Below, piece by piece: positions 43,045 through 52,236 of a DNA stretch of 60,038 nucleotides. The first letter of the stretch is position 1; the number at the start of each line of letters is the position of its first letter. The position numbers and the translations under genes are program-made. The notes under the pieces are model-generated. The model ran no database searches. It worked only from the letters and a program-made list of their open reading frames with translations, and had not been told where the DNA came from. This DNA comes from Chloroflexota bacterium (lineage in GTDB: Bacteria > Chloroflexota > Anaerolineae > UBA4142), in assembly GCA_016208315.1 (NCBI GenBank), contig JACQYF010000008.1, positions 1-60,038 of the forward strand, given 5' to 3'.

Positions 43045-44739
43045 CTTGCGCTCTTCCGGCTGCCACTTGGTGATGGTGACCGGTTCATATTCCAGCCGCG
43101 CGCCATCGGGCGTGTGATGCGCGAGCGTGTGCTTGAGCCAGTTGGCATCGTCGCGCGTTTTGAAATCGAGCCGCGAGTGCGCGCCGCGCGATTCTTGCCG
43201 CGCCAGCGCGCCCGCGGCCATCGCCTCCGCCGCGTCCAACATCCCGCCCAACTCAATCGTGCGGAGCAGGTCGAGATTGAATTTGCGCGTCTTGGCGTCC
43301 ACGCCGATTTGGCGATAGCACACGCGCAGTTCTTGAAGGGTCGCCAGCGCCTCTTTCATCGCCTTTTCTTCTCGGTAGATGCCGATGTGATTTGTCATTG
43401 TATCGGCCATGCGGTCCCGTAAATTGACTAGACGTTCTTTGCCTTCCGAGTTGAGCAGCGCTTCAACTTCCGCCGTCGCTTTCTTTGCGGCGTCTGCGAG
43501 CACTGCTTCTTTGACTGCCGACGCTTTGCCTTTGACGTACTGGGCCGCCGCGGCGCCGGAACGCTGACCCATCACCACGCATTCGAGCAGACTGTTGCCG
43601 CCGAGACGATTCGCGCCGTGAACGCTGACCGCCGCGCATTCGCCCGCCGCGTAGAGACCCGGCAAAATCGTCGCGCCGTCTTTGTCGGTGTCAATGCCGC
43701 CCATGATGAAATGCTGCCCCGGCTGTACCCAGATCGGTTTCTCGATGCAATCAATGCCGAGGAAACTGATCGCCAGATCGCGAATGCCGGGCAATCGCTC
43801 CAGAATCTTTTCGCGGCCCAAGTGGCGCAGGTCGAGATGAACGCAGCCGCCGCCTTCGGGAAAGCCGCGGCCCTCGTTGATCTCGGTTTGGATCGAGCGC
43901 GAAACAATATCGCGCGGGGCGAGTTCCATCGCTTTTGCCGCGTAGCGCGCCATAAAGCGCTCGCCCTGATTGTTGACGAGGTAGCCGCCTTCGCCGCGCG
44001 CGGCTTCGGACATCAAGATGTTCGTGCCGACAATGGTGGTTGGGTGGAACTGGACGAATTCCATATCCTTGAGCGGCACGCCGGCTTTGTACGCGACTCC
44101 GAGGCAATAGCCCGTAGACTGCATCGCGTTCGACGTGCGCCGGAAAATTCGTCCCGCGCCGCCGGTCGCAAAAATGATCGCGTCTGCCGCGAACGATTCA
44201 ATCTCGCCGGTCTGCAAGTTCAGTGCGACCAATCCGTGTGACGCCGTGCCATCGCTGGCAACCGCAATCGCCGCCCATTCGTTGTAAACCTTGATGCCGT
44301 GCTTGACGGCTTGCTCGTTGAGCGTGTGCAGAATGTACAGCCCGGTCTTGTCCGCCGCGTAGCACGTGCGCGGATAGCCCGCGCCGCCGAAGGGCCGCTG
44401 CGCGATTCGTCCATCCGCCGTGCGGCTGAATGGCACGCCCCAATGCTCCAGTTCGTAAATCCGCGCGGGCGCGTCGGTCGTCATGATTTCCGCGCAGTCC
44501 TGATCGGCCATAAAGTCCGAACCCTTGATGGTATCGTACGCGTGTTTCGCTGGGGAATCGTCTTTGCACTCTTCCATGTTCGCGAGCGCGCCGTTGATGC
44601 CGCCCTGCGCCGCGCCGGAGTGCGACCGCACGGGATAGAGCAGTGAGAGCACCGCCGTGTCCACGCCGAGCATCGCGGTTTCGACCGCGGCCCGCAAGCC
44701 CGCCAGCCCGCCGCCGACGACAATGACCTGATGTTTCAT
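43039..44739 (-). CDS. sdhA: Succinate dehydrogenase flavoprotein subunit
   Basis: 566 residues. N-terminal FAD-binding VIVVGGGLAGLRAA, the covalent-FAD His in RSHSGAAQGGI, QFHPTTIVGTNILMSEAARGEGG, and active-site HGANRLGGNSLLE. Oxidises succinate to fumarate in the TCA cycle as part of the membrane complex with SdhB, C and D. Start at 44739 or the adjacent ATG at 44742. Third gene of the sdhCDAB order. Confidence 0.96.
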   Translation of the reverse strand: MKHQVIVVGGGLAGLRAAVETAMLGVDTAVLSLLYPVRSHSGAAQGGINGALANMEECKDDSPAKHAYDTIKGSDFMADQDCAEIMTTDAPARIYELEHWGVPFSRTADGRIAQRPFGGAGYPRTCYAADKTGLYILHTLNEQAVKHGIKVYNEWAAIAVASDGTASHGLVALNLQTGEIESFAADAIIFATGGAGRIFRRTSNAMQSTGYCLGVAYKAGVPLKDMEFVQFHPTTIVGTNILMSEAARGEGGYLVNNQGERFMARYAAKAMELAPRDIVSRSIQTEINEGRGFPEGGGCVHLDLRHLGREKILERLPGIRDLAISFLGIDCIEKPIWVQPGQHFIMGGIDTDKDGATILPGLYAAGECAAVSVHGANRLGGNSLLECVVMGQRSGAAAAQYVKGKASAVKEAVLADAAKKATAEVEALLNSEGKERLVNLRDRMADTMTNHIGIYREEKAMKEALATLQELRVCYRQIGVDAKTRKFNLDLLRTIELGGMLDAAEAMAAGALARQESRGAHSRLDFKTRDDANWLKHTLAHHTPDGARLEYEPVTITKWQPEERKY

Positions 44740-44758
44740 CATCCTCGATGTTCTCCAA

Positions 44759-45145
44759 TCATTTTAGAAAGGCGGTAAGGGCATACGCGCCGTAGAGCAG
44801 GAAAGCCAGCCCGACAATCGTGAGAACCACGTTGATCGCGCGCCGGGCGCTTTCCGCGATGAGGTAATCGAACAAAATATTGCGGACGCCGTTCAGCCCA
44901 TGATACAGCGCGGCCGCGAGCAAGCCGCCGTCTATGACGAGATACAGCACACTTTTGAACCGCGCTGCAACGCCGAGATAGTTAATGTTCAGATTGGCGG
45001 GCACGAAATGGAGCACGACAAGGTGCGCGCCGAGCAATACAAAAAGTAGCTTGGCCGTGACGCGTTGCAGAATCCAGGCCCACACCCCTTGGGGCCGTGC
45101 GGCAACTCGAGACGGAAATTGAATGGGAACTGCAATTTGAGCCAT
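44759..45145 (-). CDS. sdhD: Succinate dehydrogenase membrane anchor (second subunit)
   Basis: 128 residues from ATG 45145 (MAQIAVPIQF); AAAGG-type site upstream. Three membrane helices: QRVTAKLLFVLLGAHLVVLHF with heme-ligand-type His, the YHGLNGVRNILFDY segment, and NVVLTIVGLAFLLYGAYALTA. Pairs with sdhC to anchor SdhAB and bind quinone/heme. Identification rests on position in the operon and the HGLNGxRxxxxD pattern. Confidence 0.88.
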   Translation of the reverse strand: MAQIAVPIQFPSRVAARPQGVWAWILQRVTAKLLFVLLGAHLVVLHFVPANLNINYLGVAARFKSVLYLVIDGGLLAAALYHGLNGVRNILFDYLIAESARRAINVVLTIVGLAFLLYGAYALTAFLK

Positions 45146-45161
45146 AGCGTTTTCCTTTCGC

Positions 45162-45533
45162 CTAGCCAACGATGTGGGGCCACGCCACCGCAAAGGCGAC
45201 CATAAACGGAATGATTCCGATCAGCATCATCACGACGAAAATCTCTTTTTGCTTCTTGACGCCGATACCAAAATCGAACAGCAAAATGCGAAACCCGTTC
45301 AGCCCATGGATCAAGATCGTCGCGATCAAGCCCATCTCCAGCAGAATAAAAACGGGCGCTTTGAGCGTCTTCATCGCGGCGTCAAAACTGCCCGTGCCCG
45401 CGAGCGCGGTCGAAATGACTAGGATGTGGAGCAGCAAGTAAAATGTGATGAGGAGCCCGGTCAGGCGGTGCAGCCAGAACGCCCACACCCCCACCCCGCG
45501 TCCCAAGTAGGTTTCGCGATTCAGCAACGGCAT
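45162..45533 (-). CDS. sdhC: Succinate dehydrogenase cytochrome b subunit
   Basis: 123 residues, three helices. WAFWLHRLTGLLITFYLLLHI contains the RLTG and His of SdhC; HGLNGFRILLFDFG is the second signature. Binds heme b and quinone. Starts at ATG 45533, 11 bases after nuoF stop; gap to sdhD is 16 bases. Confidence 0.93.
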   Translation of the reverse strand: MPLLNRETYLGRGVGVWAFWLHRLTGLLITFYLLLHILVISTALAGTGSFDAAMKTLKAPVFILLEMGLIATILIHGLNGFRILLFDFGIGVKKQKEIFVVMMLIGIIPFMVAFAVAWPHIVG

Positions 45534-45544
45534 TTGTTGTTCTC

Positions 45545-47107
45545 CTACTCAACTACAATCGCATCAAACTTGCACACCGACAGGCAGATGCCGCAGCTCT
45601 CACAGAGATTCGGGTCAATGTAATGCACTTTTTTCTTTTCGCCCGTGATCGCTTTCGATGGGCAATTGCGCGCGCAGACCATGCAGCCGGGGCAAGTATC
45701 GAGAATGCGATAGTGAATCAGTTTCCGGCAGACCTTCGCCGGGCAGCGCTTTTCGTAAATGTGCGCTTCGTATTCGGCGCGGAAATGTTTGACGGTCGTG
45801 AGGATAGGATTCGGCGCGCCCTGCCCCAAGCCGCACAGACTGCCCGCCAGAATGTACGTGGACAAGCGTTCCAACTGCTCGATGTCGCCCTCTTCGCCCT
45901 CGCCCGCGCAAATGCGTTCGAGGATTTCGAGGATGCGGCGCGTCCCGATGCGGCACGGCACGCACTTGCCGCAGCTTTCGTCCTGGATAAAATCCATAAA
46001 GAACCGCGCGATGTCTACCATGCACGTGCCTTCGTCCATCACGACCAGGCCGCCGGAACCCATGATCGAACCGAGCGCGCCCAGCGATTCGTAATCGAGC
46101 GGCGTTTCCAAGAGATGCTCGGGAATGCAGCCGCCCATCGGGCCGCCGGTTTGAATCGCCTTGAACTTTTTGCCGCCCTTGATGCCGCCCGCCACGTCGA
46201 AAACCACTTCGCCTAACGAAATCCCGAGCGGGACTTCGATCAAACCCGTGCGGACGACATCGCCCGCGAGCGTGAACGTTTTCGTCCCCTTGCTCTTTTC
46301 CGTGCCCATCGTCGCGAACCAGCCCGCGCCGTTGCGAAGGATGTTCGGGATATTCGCGAGCGTCTCGACGTTGTTGATGATTGTCGGCTTGCCCCACAAG
46401 CCGGCGACCGCAGGAAAGGGCGGGCGCGGCCGCGGCTCGCCGCGCTTGCCTTCGATGGAGGCCATCAGCGCGGTCTCTTCGCCGCAGACGAACGCGCCCG
46501 CGCCGATCCGCAGTTCGACATCAAAATCAAAGCCGCTGCCCAAAATATTCTTGCCGAGCAGCCCCAACTCGCGCGCCTGCTGGATCGCAAGCCGGAAACG
46601 CTTGACCGCGATGGGGTATTCCGCCCGGCAGTACACATAGCCCTGGCGCGCGCCGAACGAGTAACCCGCGATCACCATGCCTTCCAAAACCGAATGCGGG
46701 TCGTTCTCCAAAACGCTGCGATTCATGAACGCGCCGGGGTCGCCCTCGTCCGCGTTGCAGATCATGTACTTGACGTCGGATTTTTGCGCGGCGGCGAATT
46801 CCCATTTCTTGGCCGCGGGAAAGCCCGCGCCGCCGCGACCGCGCAAGCCCGATTTCAACACCTCGTCAATGACCTGCCGCGGCGTCATCTCCAGCAGCGC
46901 CTTGGCAAGCGCCTTGTAGCCATCCTCGGCGATATAGTCGTTAATGTCTTCGGGATCAATCACGCCGCACCGCGACAGAATCACGCGAATCTCTTTCGAC
47001 GTGGGCGGGCGGATCTCGCCAACTTGCGGGAGCGGCGGCCGCGTCGCGCGCTTGGCGAGGGCTTGTTCCTTTATCGTCTGGAGGTCGTCGAATGTTGTGA
47101 CCGGCAT
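45545..47107 (-). CDS. nuoF: NuoF-like NADH dehydrogenase subunit with 2[4Fe-4S] ferredoxin tail
   Basis: 520 residues. NADH/FMN domain: [47 protein letters not shown] and [13 protein letters not shown]; the [4Fe-4S] site [15 protein letters not shown]; and a C-terminal ferredoxin with [16 protein letters not shown] and [16 protein letters not shown]. This extended form is found in bifurcating hydrogenases and formate dehydrogenases. It forms with NuoE an NADH-oxidising or -reducing unit; the NuoG-like fdhA is encoded 5 kb away. Here it is placed directly before sdhC. Confidence 0.94.
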   Translation of the reverse strand: MPVTTFDDLQTIKEQALAKRATRPPLPQVGEIRPPTSKEIRVILSRCGVIDPEDINDYIAEDGYKALAKALLEMTPRQVIDEVLKSGLRGRGGAGFPAAKKWEFAAAQKSDVKYMICNADEGDPGAFMNRSVLENDPHSVLEGMVIAGYSFGARQGYVYCRAEYPIAVKRFRLAIQQARELGLLGKNILGSGFDFDVELRIGAGAFVCGEETALMASIEGKRGEPRPRPPFPAVAGLWGKPTIINNVETLANIPNILRNGAGWFATMGTEKSKGTKTFTLAGDVVRTGLIEVPLGISLGEVVFDVAGGIKGGKKFKAIQTGGPMGGCIPEHLLETPLDYESLGALGSIMGSGGLVVMDEGTCMVDIARFFMDFIQDESCGKCVPCRIGTRRILEILERICAGEGEEGDIEQLERLSTYILAGSLCGLGQGAPNPILTTVKHFRAEYEAHIYEKRCPAKVCRKLIHYRILDTCPGCMVCARNCPSKAITGEKKKVHYIDPNLCESCGICLSVCKFDAIVVE

Positions 47108-47110
47108 AGG

Positions 47111-47656
47111 TTATTCCTTGGCCAACTTTTCGTATTTGCGTAGAACCGTGATGATTTTCTCCGGCGCGTTGTGCCCGTGCAAGTTGCTGTCCACCATCAC
47201 CGCGGGCGCTTGTGAGCACGCGCCGAGGCAGCGGCAGGGTTCGAGCGTGAAATTGCGGTCGGGGGTCGTCTCGCCGAGCTTGACGCCGAGGATCTGCTGC
47301 GCCTTTTCGATCAGCATCTGCGCGCCGCCGACGTAGCAGGCCGTGCCGAGGCAGAACGCGACGCGATGCTTGCCGCGCGGTTTCATCGTGAAGAAGGAAT
47401 AGAACGTGATAACGCCATACACATCGCGCAGCGGGACGTGGAGTTTATCGGCGATGTAATTTTGCATCGGCCTGGAGACGTGACCGATTTCGGATTGAAT
47501 CTCGTTGAGAATCACCATCGTCGAACCCGGCCGGTGAGCGTGTTCGGCAATGATCGCGTCAATCTTGGCGCGCTGCTCCGGGACGTTCACCGGATCGTCG
47601 CTTTCAGGACGCAGCGCGACCGCCAAGGGCACGGATCGCAAATCGGTTGAGCGCAT
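47111..47656 (-). CDS. nuoE: NuoE-like [2Fe-2S] thioredoxin-fold subunit
   Basis: 181 residues from ATG 47656 with AAGGAG upstream; the longer frame to 47770 is unsupported. Thioredoxin-like ferredoxin ligands CLGTACYVGG and CRCLGACSQAP. Hands electrons between NuoF and the other Fe-S centres. First gene of the nuoEF-sdhCDAB operon; 3 bases before nuoF. Confidence 0.93.
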   Translation of the reverse strand: MRSTDLRSVPLAVALRPESDDPVNVPEQRAKIDAIIAEHAHRPGSTMVILNEIQSEIGHVSRPMQNYIADKLHVPLRDVYGVITFYSFFTMKPRGKHRVAFCLGTACYVGGAQMLIEKAQQILGVKLGETTPDRNFTLEPCRCLGACSQAPAVMVDSNLHGHNAPEKIITVLRKYEKLAKE

Positions 47657-47975
47657 GTTATCTCCTTCGAGAGTAAGGTAGCAAAGGCCGGGGCTTGACG
47701 GCGCGAGGACATTGGGCGCGCCGAGTGTCACTGGACGCGCAGTCGGCGAGGATATGGTTGAATGAGCCAAGCCGCATCGCTTGTCCCCTACAGGGCAAGT
47801 TCGGGCAATACAAATTCAGCGCGTGAAACGCGCCAGGCCCAGTTTAGCAGGAGGAGGTCGTAAAGCGGTCAAAGCCAAGTCCAAAGTGCGTTTCAGTAGA
47901 AATGCAAACAGCCAGCGGCGATTGCTCGCGCTGGCTGCTGTGTCGTGAATGGCTGCCTACAATGAGAATGATGAA
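47657..47975. other. Intergenic region between nuoE and cspA
   Basis: 319 bases. It must hold the nuoEF-sdh promoter (read toward the left); I found no convincing -35/-10 pair. The right part contains the cspA terminator (47909-47937). No open frame of interest and no repeat element of the families seen elsewhere. Confidence 0.6.
47899..47937 (-). terminator. cspA terminator
   Basis: On the - strand a 9-bp stem CAGCCAGCG/CGCTGGCTG (47929-47937 with 47909-47917), then TTTGCATTTC. Placed 38 bases after the cspA stop. Confidence 0.8.
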
Positions 47976-48188
47976 TTAGGACAGTTTCACTACACTGACG
48001 GCTTGTGGTCCCTTGGCGCTATCTTCGATGGAGAATTCCACCTGATCGCCTTCGTTCAGGGTCCGATAGCCATCCATTTGGACTGCGGAAAAGTGGACAA
48101 AGACGTCTTTACCGCCTTCGCGCGCGATAAAGCCGTAACCCTTGGCAGAGTTGAACCACTTGACCGTACCAGTGATGCGTTCGGCCAT
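47976..48188 (-). CDS. cspA: Cold-shock protein
   Basis: 70 residues from ATG 48188 ([26 protein letters not shown]), with GGGGG-type site upstream; four further codons (from 48200) are possible. RNA-binding motifs KGYGFI (RNP1) and VFVHFSA (RNP2). Acts as RNA chaperone, binding single-stranded nucleic acid. Transcribed from a strong promoter at 48335-48363 with a 140-base structured leader that contains an intrinsic terminator. Confidence 0.94.
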   Translation of the reverse strand: MAERITGTVKWFNSAKGYGFIAREGGKDVFVHFSAVQMDGYRTLNEGDQVEFSIEDSAKGPQAVSVVKLS

Positions 48189-48241
48189 TCTGACTGACAC
48201 CCCCTTCCCCTGAGAGATTTTTATTGGAAGAATAAGCTGCG

Positions 48242-48288
48242 GGGAAAAAGAAAAATCGCCACGGCCGGAAGTTCTGGCCTTGGCGATC
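48242..48288 (-). promoter_or_regulatory. Leader terminator (candidate attenuator) upstream of cspA
   Basis: In the cspA 5' leader a 12-bp stem with one mismatch (48276-48287 with 48255-48266, ATCGCCAAGGCC), then TTTTTCTTTTTCCCC. It lies before the start codon in the same direction, so transcription would stop ahead of cspA unless the hairpin is prevented, melted or bound. Confidence 0.75.
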
Positions 48289-48334
48289 CATTAACGCTCA
48301 CACCAAACGCGATACTTGCCGTTCCTGCGAAACC

Positions 48335-48363
48335 ATTATCACATAAACGAAAACCCTTGTCAA
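48335..48363 (-). promoter_or_regulatory. Promoter of cspA
   Basis: On the - strand a perfect TTGACA (48358-48363), 17-base spacer and GATAAT (48335-48340). Predicted start near 48328. Confidence 0.85.
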
Positions 48364-48403
48364 GGGTTTAAAGTGATTTTAGAGTTAAGATTTCTTGACT
48401 TTT

Positions 48404-48534
48404 GCGATCGTGTAGGGGCGGGGTCACCCCGCCCTGGGTGACATGCCGTTGCGATCGTGTAGGGGCGGGGTCACCCCGCCCTGGGTGACATGCCGTTGCC
48501 CAGGGCGGGGTGACCCCGCCCCTACACGGTCGCG
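48404..48534. repeat. Tandem and inverted GC-rich repeat after the slipin gene
   Basis: Two head-to-tail copies of a 47-base unit (48404-48450 and 48451-48497), each with an inner palindrome GGGGCGGGGTCACCCCGCCC, followed by a third, inverted partial copy (48498-48534). The whole can fold into a large cruciform. Lies between cspA and the slipin gene, 3' of the latter. Confidence 0.92.
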
Positions 48535-48538
48535 TCCA

Positions 48539-49444
48539 TTAACCGCCCTTGCCGTCGCTATCGGCCGCACTCGACTCATTGGTATATGCGATGAGCGGCC
48601 GGAGGAGATTGGTGAATTCCATCGGGAAAACGAATTTGGTCGCAGGGCCAGCGCCCAACGCCTTGAGGGCATCGAGATATTGCAGACTCATGGTTTTGGC
48701 GTCAATCCCCTTGGCCGCGTTGAATACGGTCTGCAACGCCTGGGCGTACCCTTCGGCGGCGAGGATGCGCGCTTGGCGGTCGCCTTCGGCGCGGAGAATC
48801 GCCGACTGCTTGTCGCCTTCCGCCACCGTAACCGTCGCCTGCTTTTTCCCTTCCGCTTCCGTGACGACCGCGCGGCGCGTGCGTTCCGCCGACATCTGCC
48901 GCGTCATCGCCTCCTGGACCTCGCGCGGCGGCAGAATTTCGCGGATTTCGACCGCGGTCACTTTGTTGCCCCAGCGCTCGGTCACTTCGTCCAGCTTGGT
49001 GCGCAAGACCGTGTTGATGTGCTCGCGCTGCGCCAGCACGTCGTCGAGCATGATGTCGCCTATTACCGCGCGCAGCGTCGTCGTCGCGATGCCTTGCGAG
49101 GCGCCCGCAAAGTTGCCGACCTGCACGACGCTCGCCACCGGGTCAACGACCTTCCAAAAGATCAAAAAGTCCACCGAGATGCTGGCGTTGTCCTTGGTGA
49201 TCGTCGTTTGGTGCGGCACCTCCAAGAACTGCTCGCGCAGGTCCACCCAATTGGCCAGCTCGATGAACGGGATCAGGAACACCAGTCCCGGTCCACGCTG
49301 CCCGATGCACTTGCCGAGCCGGAAAACGACGAGGCGCTGATATTCACGCACGATTTTGAGCGCCATGGACAAGAGCACGATCAGGAACAGAACGAACGCA
49401 AACCCGACGCACGCCAATAAGGCCAAATTGGTGTTCACGCGCAC
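48539..49444 (-). CDS. SPFH/Band 7 slipin (stomatin-like) protein
   Basis: About 300 residues: an N-terminal membrane helix, Band 7 domain (REYQRLVVFRLGKCIGQRGPG, DLREQFLEVPHQTTITKDN) and a C-terminal coiled coil (AEGKKQATVTVAEGDKQSAIL). The GTG at 49438 has AGGAGG five bases upstream and is more likely than the GTG at 49444. Slipins work with the NfeD protease next door, whose gene precedes it (48-base gap containing GAATTAC direct repeats). Organises membrane microdomains. Confidence 0.9.
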   Translation of the reverse strand: MRVNTNLALLACVGFAFVLFLIVLLSMALKIVREYQRLVVFRLGKCIGQRGPGLVFLIPFIELANWVDLREQFLEVPHQTTITKDNASISVDFLIFWKVVDPVASVVQVGNFAGASQGIATTTLRAVIGDIMLDDVLAQREHINTVLRTKLDEVTERWGNKVTAVEIREILPPREVQEAMTRQMSAERTRRAVVTEAEGKKQATVTVAEGDKQSAILRAEGDRQARILAAEGYAQALQTVFNAAKGIDAKTMSLQYLDALKALGAGPATKFVFPMEFTNLLRPLIAYTNESSAADSDGKGG

Positions 49445-49459
49445 CTCCTCCTTTAGTTT

Positions 49460-49490
49460 CGAATTACGAATTACGAATTACGATTTCCGG
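49460..49490. repeat. GAATTACGAATTACGAATTAC direct repeat (three 7-base units)
   Basis: Three head-to-tail GAATTAC units (GAATTACGAATTACGAATTA then C) followed by diverged GATTTCCGGATTAC, between the NfeD and slipin genes. Part of the border-repeat pattern, here without an inverted arm. Confidence 0.8.
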
Positions 49491-49491
49491 A

Positions 49492-50805
49492 TTACTTTTT
49501 GATAACCTTCAAACGCAAGCCCTCGACTGCTTTCACCTGCACCGCTTCGCCTTTCTGAATCGGGCCGTCGTCGGCGGTAGCCGTCCAGAGTTCGCTCTTG
49601 ACCTGCACCGTCCCCTCCGGCGCGAGGGTGCTCGTCGCAACGCCGACCGCGCCGAGCAACAGTTCGGTGCCGGTGATCACGGGAAAGTTGCGGCCCCGCA
49701 CCGCCGCGCTGAGGATAAAGATAAAGAACGCGGCCATCGCGCCGCCCAGCGCAAGGATGACCAGTGGCGAGACAGAAACTTCGGGCACGAAGGGCGTGCT
49801 CGGCGCCGTAAACGGCGTAAAGAGCAGCAGCGCGCCGAGGACGAACATCACAAAACCCCCGATGGTCAGCGCAAAGCCCGTGACTTTGACGTCGATAATA
49901 AATAGGATCACCGAGAGCACGATCAAGATGACGCCGCCCCAATTGACCGGCAAGTTGCCCAGCGCGACAAACGCCAGCACCAGGCAAATCCCACCGACGA
50001 TCGCCGGCAGCGTCGCCCCCGGGTTGTAAAGCTCGACGGCAATCGCCAGCAGCCCGATCTGGAGCAGGATCAGCGCGAGATTAGGGTCTACGAGCGTGTG
50101 CAAGAATAACTCGGCGATGTTCATGTCTATGGTTACGATGCCGACGCGCTGCGTGTGCAGCGTGATCTCGCCCGCGGCGGTCTTTACGATCCGGCCGTCT
50201 ATCTTGTTCAGCAACTCGTTCAGGTCATTCGCCATCAGGTCAATCACGCGTTCGTCCAATGCCTCTTGAGCCGTCGCCGCCACGCTGCTTTCCACGGCTT
50301 TCGCCGCCCACTCGGCATTCCGGCCGCGCTGCTGCGCGATGTTCCTGATGATCCCGACCGAAAAGTTGGTGATCTTGTCGCGCGCGTCGCCCGAAATGTC
50401 CTGGCCGGAGGCGTCTACCGGATGCGCCGCGCCGATCGTCGTCCCCGGCGCCATCGCGGCGATGTTGCCCGCCAGCGTGATGAACGTGCCTGCCGAGCCG
50501 GCCCACGCGCCATTCGGATATACAAACACCACGACCGGCACGCGGGCGTTCAGCATCCGCGTCGTGATGTTTTGCATCGCGCCTAACGCGCCGCCCGGCG
50601 TGTTCAGGATGATGATCACGGCTTGCGAGCCATCGCGTTCGGCCACGCCGATGCCGCGGTCCACGTACCCTTCGACCCACGTATCAATCGCCCCGGTGAC
50701 CGTCAGCACGTCCACTTGCGCGCGGTCTTGAGCGCGCGCCACGAGGGGCAAACTCAGCGCGAGCAGAATAAAGACGATACCCAGTACGCGCGTTAATCGT
50801 TTCAT
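49492..50805 (-). CDS. nfeD: NfeD-family membrane serine protease (ClpP-class)
   Basis: 437 residues. Signal peptide (VFILLALSLPLVARAQ), a ClpP-like protease domain with PNGAWAGSAGTFI (catalytic Ser) and the following GTTIGAAHPV, several membrane helices at about 230-350, and a C-terminal OB-fold (NfeD) domain GTVQVKSELWTA. In archaea the homologous PH1510 cleaves the C-terminus of stomatin; here the slipin gene is directly downstream. First of the two-gene unit. Confidence 0.9.
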   Translation of the reverse strand: MKRLTRVLGIVFILLALSLPLVARAQDRAQVDVLTVTGAIDTWVEGYVDRGIGVAERDGSQAVIIILNTPGGALGAMQNITTRMLNARVPVVVFVYPNGAWAGSAGTFITLAGNIAAMAPGTTIGAAHPVDASGQDISGDARDKITNFSVGIIRNIAQQRGRNAEWAAKAVESSVAATAQEALDERVIDLMANDLNELLNKIDGRIVKTAAGEITLHTQRVGIVTIDMNIAELFLHTLVDPNLALILLQIGLLAIAVELYNPGATLPAIVGGICLVLAFVALGNLPVNWGGVILIVLSVILFIIDVKVTGFALTIGGFVMFVLGALLLFTPFTAPSTPFVPEVSVSPLVILALGGAMAAFFIFILSAAVRGRNFPVITGTELLLGAVGVATSTLAPEGTVQVKSELWTATADDGPIQKGEAVQVKAVEGLRLKVIKK

Positions 50806-50826
50806 ATCACCGTCACCCTACATCGG

Positions 50827-50903
50827 GGTGGTTAGGTGGTTTGGTTGTTTGGTGGTTCGGACAAATTGCCCAACCACCCAACTACCTAACCACCTAACTA
50901 CCG
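50827..50903. repeat. Self-similar hairpin of GGTTAGGTGGTT units
   Basis: Left arm 50827-50858 (GGTGGTTAGGTGGTTTGG), right arm 50869-50903 (CCCAACCACCCAACTACC, TAACCACCTAACTACC), at the 3' end of the TPR gene. Confidence 0.92.
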
Positions 50904-52172
50904 TCACTGCGCCTTTTGCCAATCCACGACCACGTGACAACCTGGCTTGTTGCCGCCGGGATATTGCACTTCGGCCGCCGCGCCGGCCGGCGTCTTGCCA
51001 TCCGCGCTCAATACGATGACGCGAAACAAGCCCGCGTCCGCGCCCCACGTAAATTGATATTGCCCATTGGCATTCGTCCGCGTCGTCACACGGTTGATGC
51101 CGTCGGCGTAATAAGCCACCGCCACGCTCGCCAGCGGCTGGCCGAGCGCGTCGCGCACGATGCCGCTCACATCGCCGGTGCCCGTATTGCACACCTTGGT
51201 AACATCCCTGACGTTCTTGGTGATGACGTAATTCTCGCTCCCCGGCGTGACGACCGGCGTCGGCGTGGCGACGATCGCCTGGCGGCAAAGAGCCATCGCC
51301 TGGGCGCGCTTGTCGGAGATGGCCGCGTCTTTGGTAATCGCCAGAGCCCCATCATATTCCCGCACGGCGAGGCACGACGCGTTCTGCTTCATCGCGAGAT
51401 CGCCGTATTGGGTATAGGCCTCCACGAGACGCCGCTTGACGTCGTCATAGGCGGAGTCTTGCTGGTAGAGCGCCGCGAACTTTTGAATGGCCACGGGCCA
51501 ATTATAGCCGACTGCCTGCTGTCCGTCCAGATACAGCACGGCGAGATCGCGCTGCCGTTGGACCTCCGCATCCTGGTTGCGAATCGTCAACGCCGCGTCG
51601 AATCGTTCGCGGGCCAATTCGATCTGGCCCGCCGCGACGGCCTCTTTGCCGCTCGCCACGTAGGCCTGGAACAGCAGCTCGTTCGCTTCTTGCGTATGAT
51701 AGTTGACGTTCAGCGCATGCAGTTGTTCCAGGCGGTTGATCGCGTCGTCCCAGTTTTTCTGCGCCACCAACCCGCGCGCCTCCTCGAACAAGGCCGCCGC
51801 GACTCGATCTTCTTCCGAGACGCCCGGCGTCCCCGGCCCGCCCATCATCGCCTGCATCTCTTGCAACTTCTGCCGCGCCGGTTCGAACGCGGGATCGTAC
51901 CGGATCGAGATTTCAAATTCGGTGTAGGCGAGTTCCGGATAATTCTCGGCGAGATAGCCCAAGCCGCGCTGAAAGTGTTGGATGGCGCTTTCGTGATTCT
52001 GCGCCTGAAGTTGGTTATAGCCCGCCCAAAATCCCAAGCCGCCCGGCACGAGCACGGAGACCGTAACGCAGGCCAGCAGCGACAAGAACAAGAACAAGGC
52101 GAGCCACAGCCGGTTCTGCGTTTGCGGTTGCGGCGACCAATCTTGGTCTTGAACGTAATAGTCGTTTTCCAT
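50904..52172 (-). CDS. Membrane TPR protein with carboxypeptidase-regulatory-like C-terminus
   Basis: 422 residues from ATG 52172 (MENDYYVQDQDW). Membrane helix LWLALFLFLSLLACVTVSVL, then TPR-like helices (SAIQHFQRGLGYLAENYPELAYTEFEISIRYDP and several more, to about residue 310), a PTPVVTPG linker, and a beta domain from VSGIVRDALGQPLASVAVAYY that looks like a carboxypeptidase regulatory domain. Possibly a scaffold on the outer face. Function unknown. Confidence 0.75.
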   Translation of the reverse strand: MENDYYVQDQDWSPQPQTQNRLWLALFLFLSLLACVTVSVLVPGGLGFWAGYNQLQAQNHESAIQHFQRGLGYLAENYPELAYTEFEISIRYDPAFEPARQKLQEMQAMMGGPGTPGVSEEDRVAAALFEEARGLVAQKNWDDAINRLEQLHALNVNYHTQEANELLFQAYVASGKEAVAAGQIELARERFDAALTIRNQDAEVQRQRDLAVLYLDGQQAVGYNWPVAIQKFAALYQQDSAYDDVKRRLVEAYTQYGDLAMKQNASCLAVREYDGALAITKDAAISDKRAQAMALCRQAIVATPTPVVTPGSENYVITKNVRDVTKVCNTGTGDVSGIVRDALGQPLASVAVAYYADGINRVTTRTNANGQYQFTWGADAGLFRVIVLSADGKTPAGAAAEVQYPGGNKPGCHVVVDWQKAQ

Positions 52173-52236
52173 CAACACCCAAATTATAGCCGCAATTTGG
52201 CGGATTGTCGAATGTGGGATAGAATACATTCACTTT

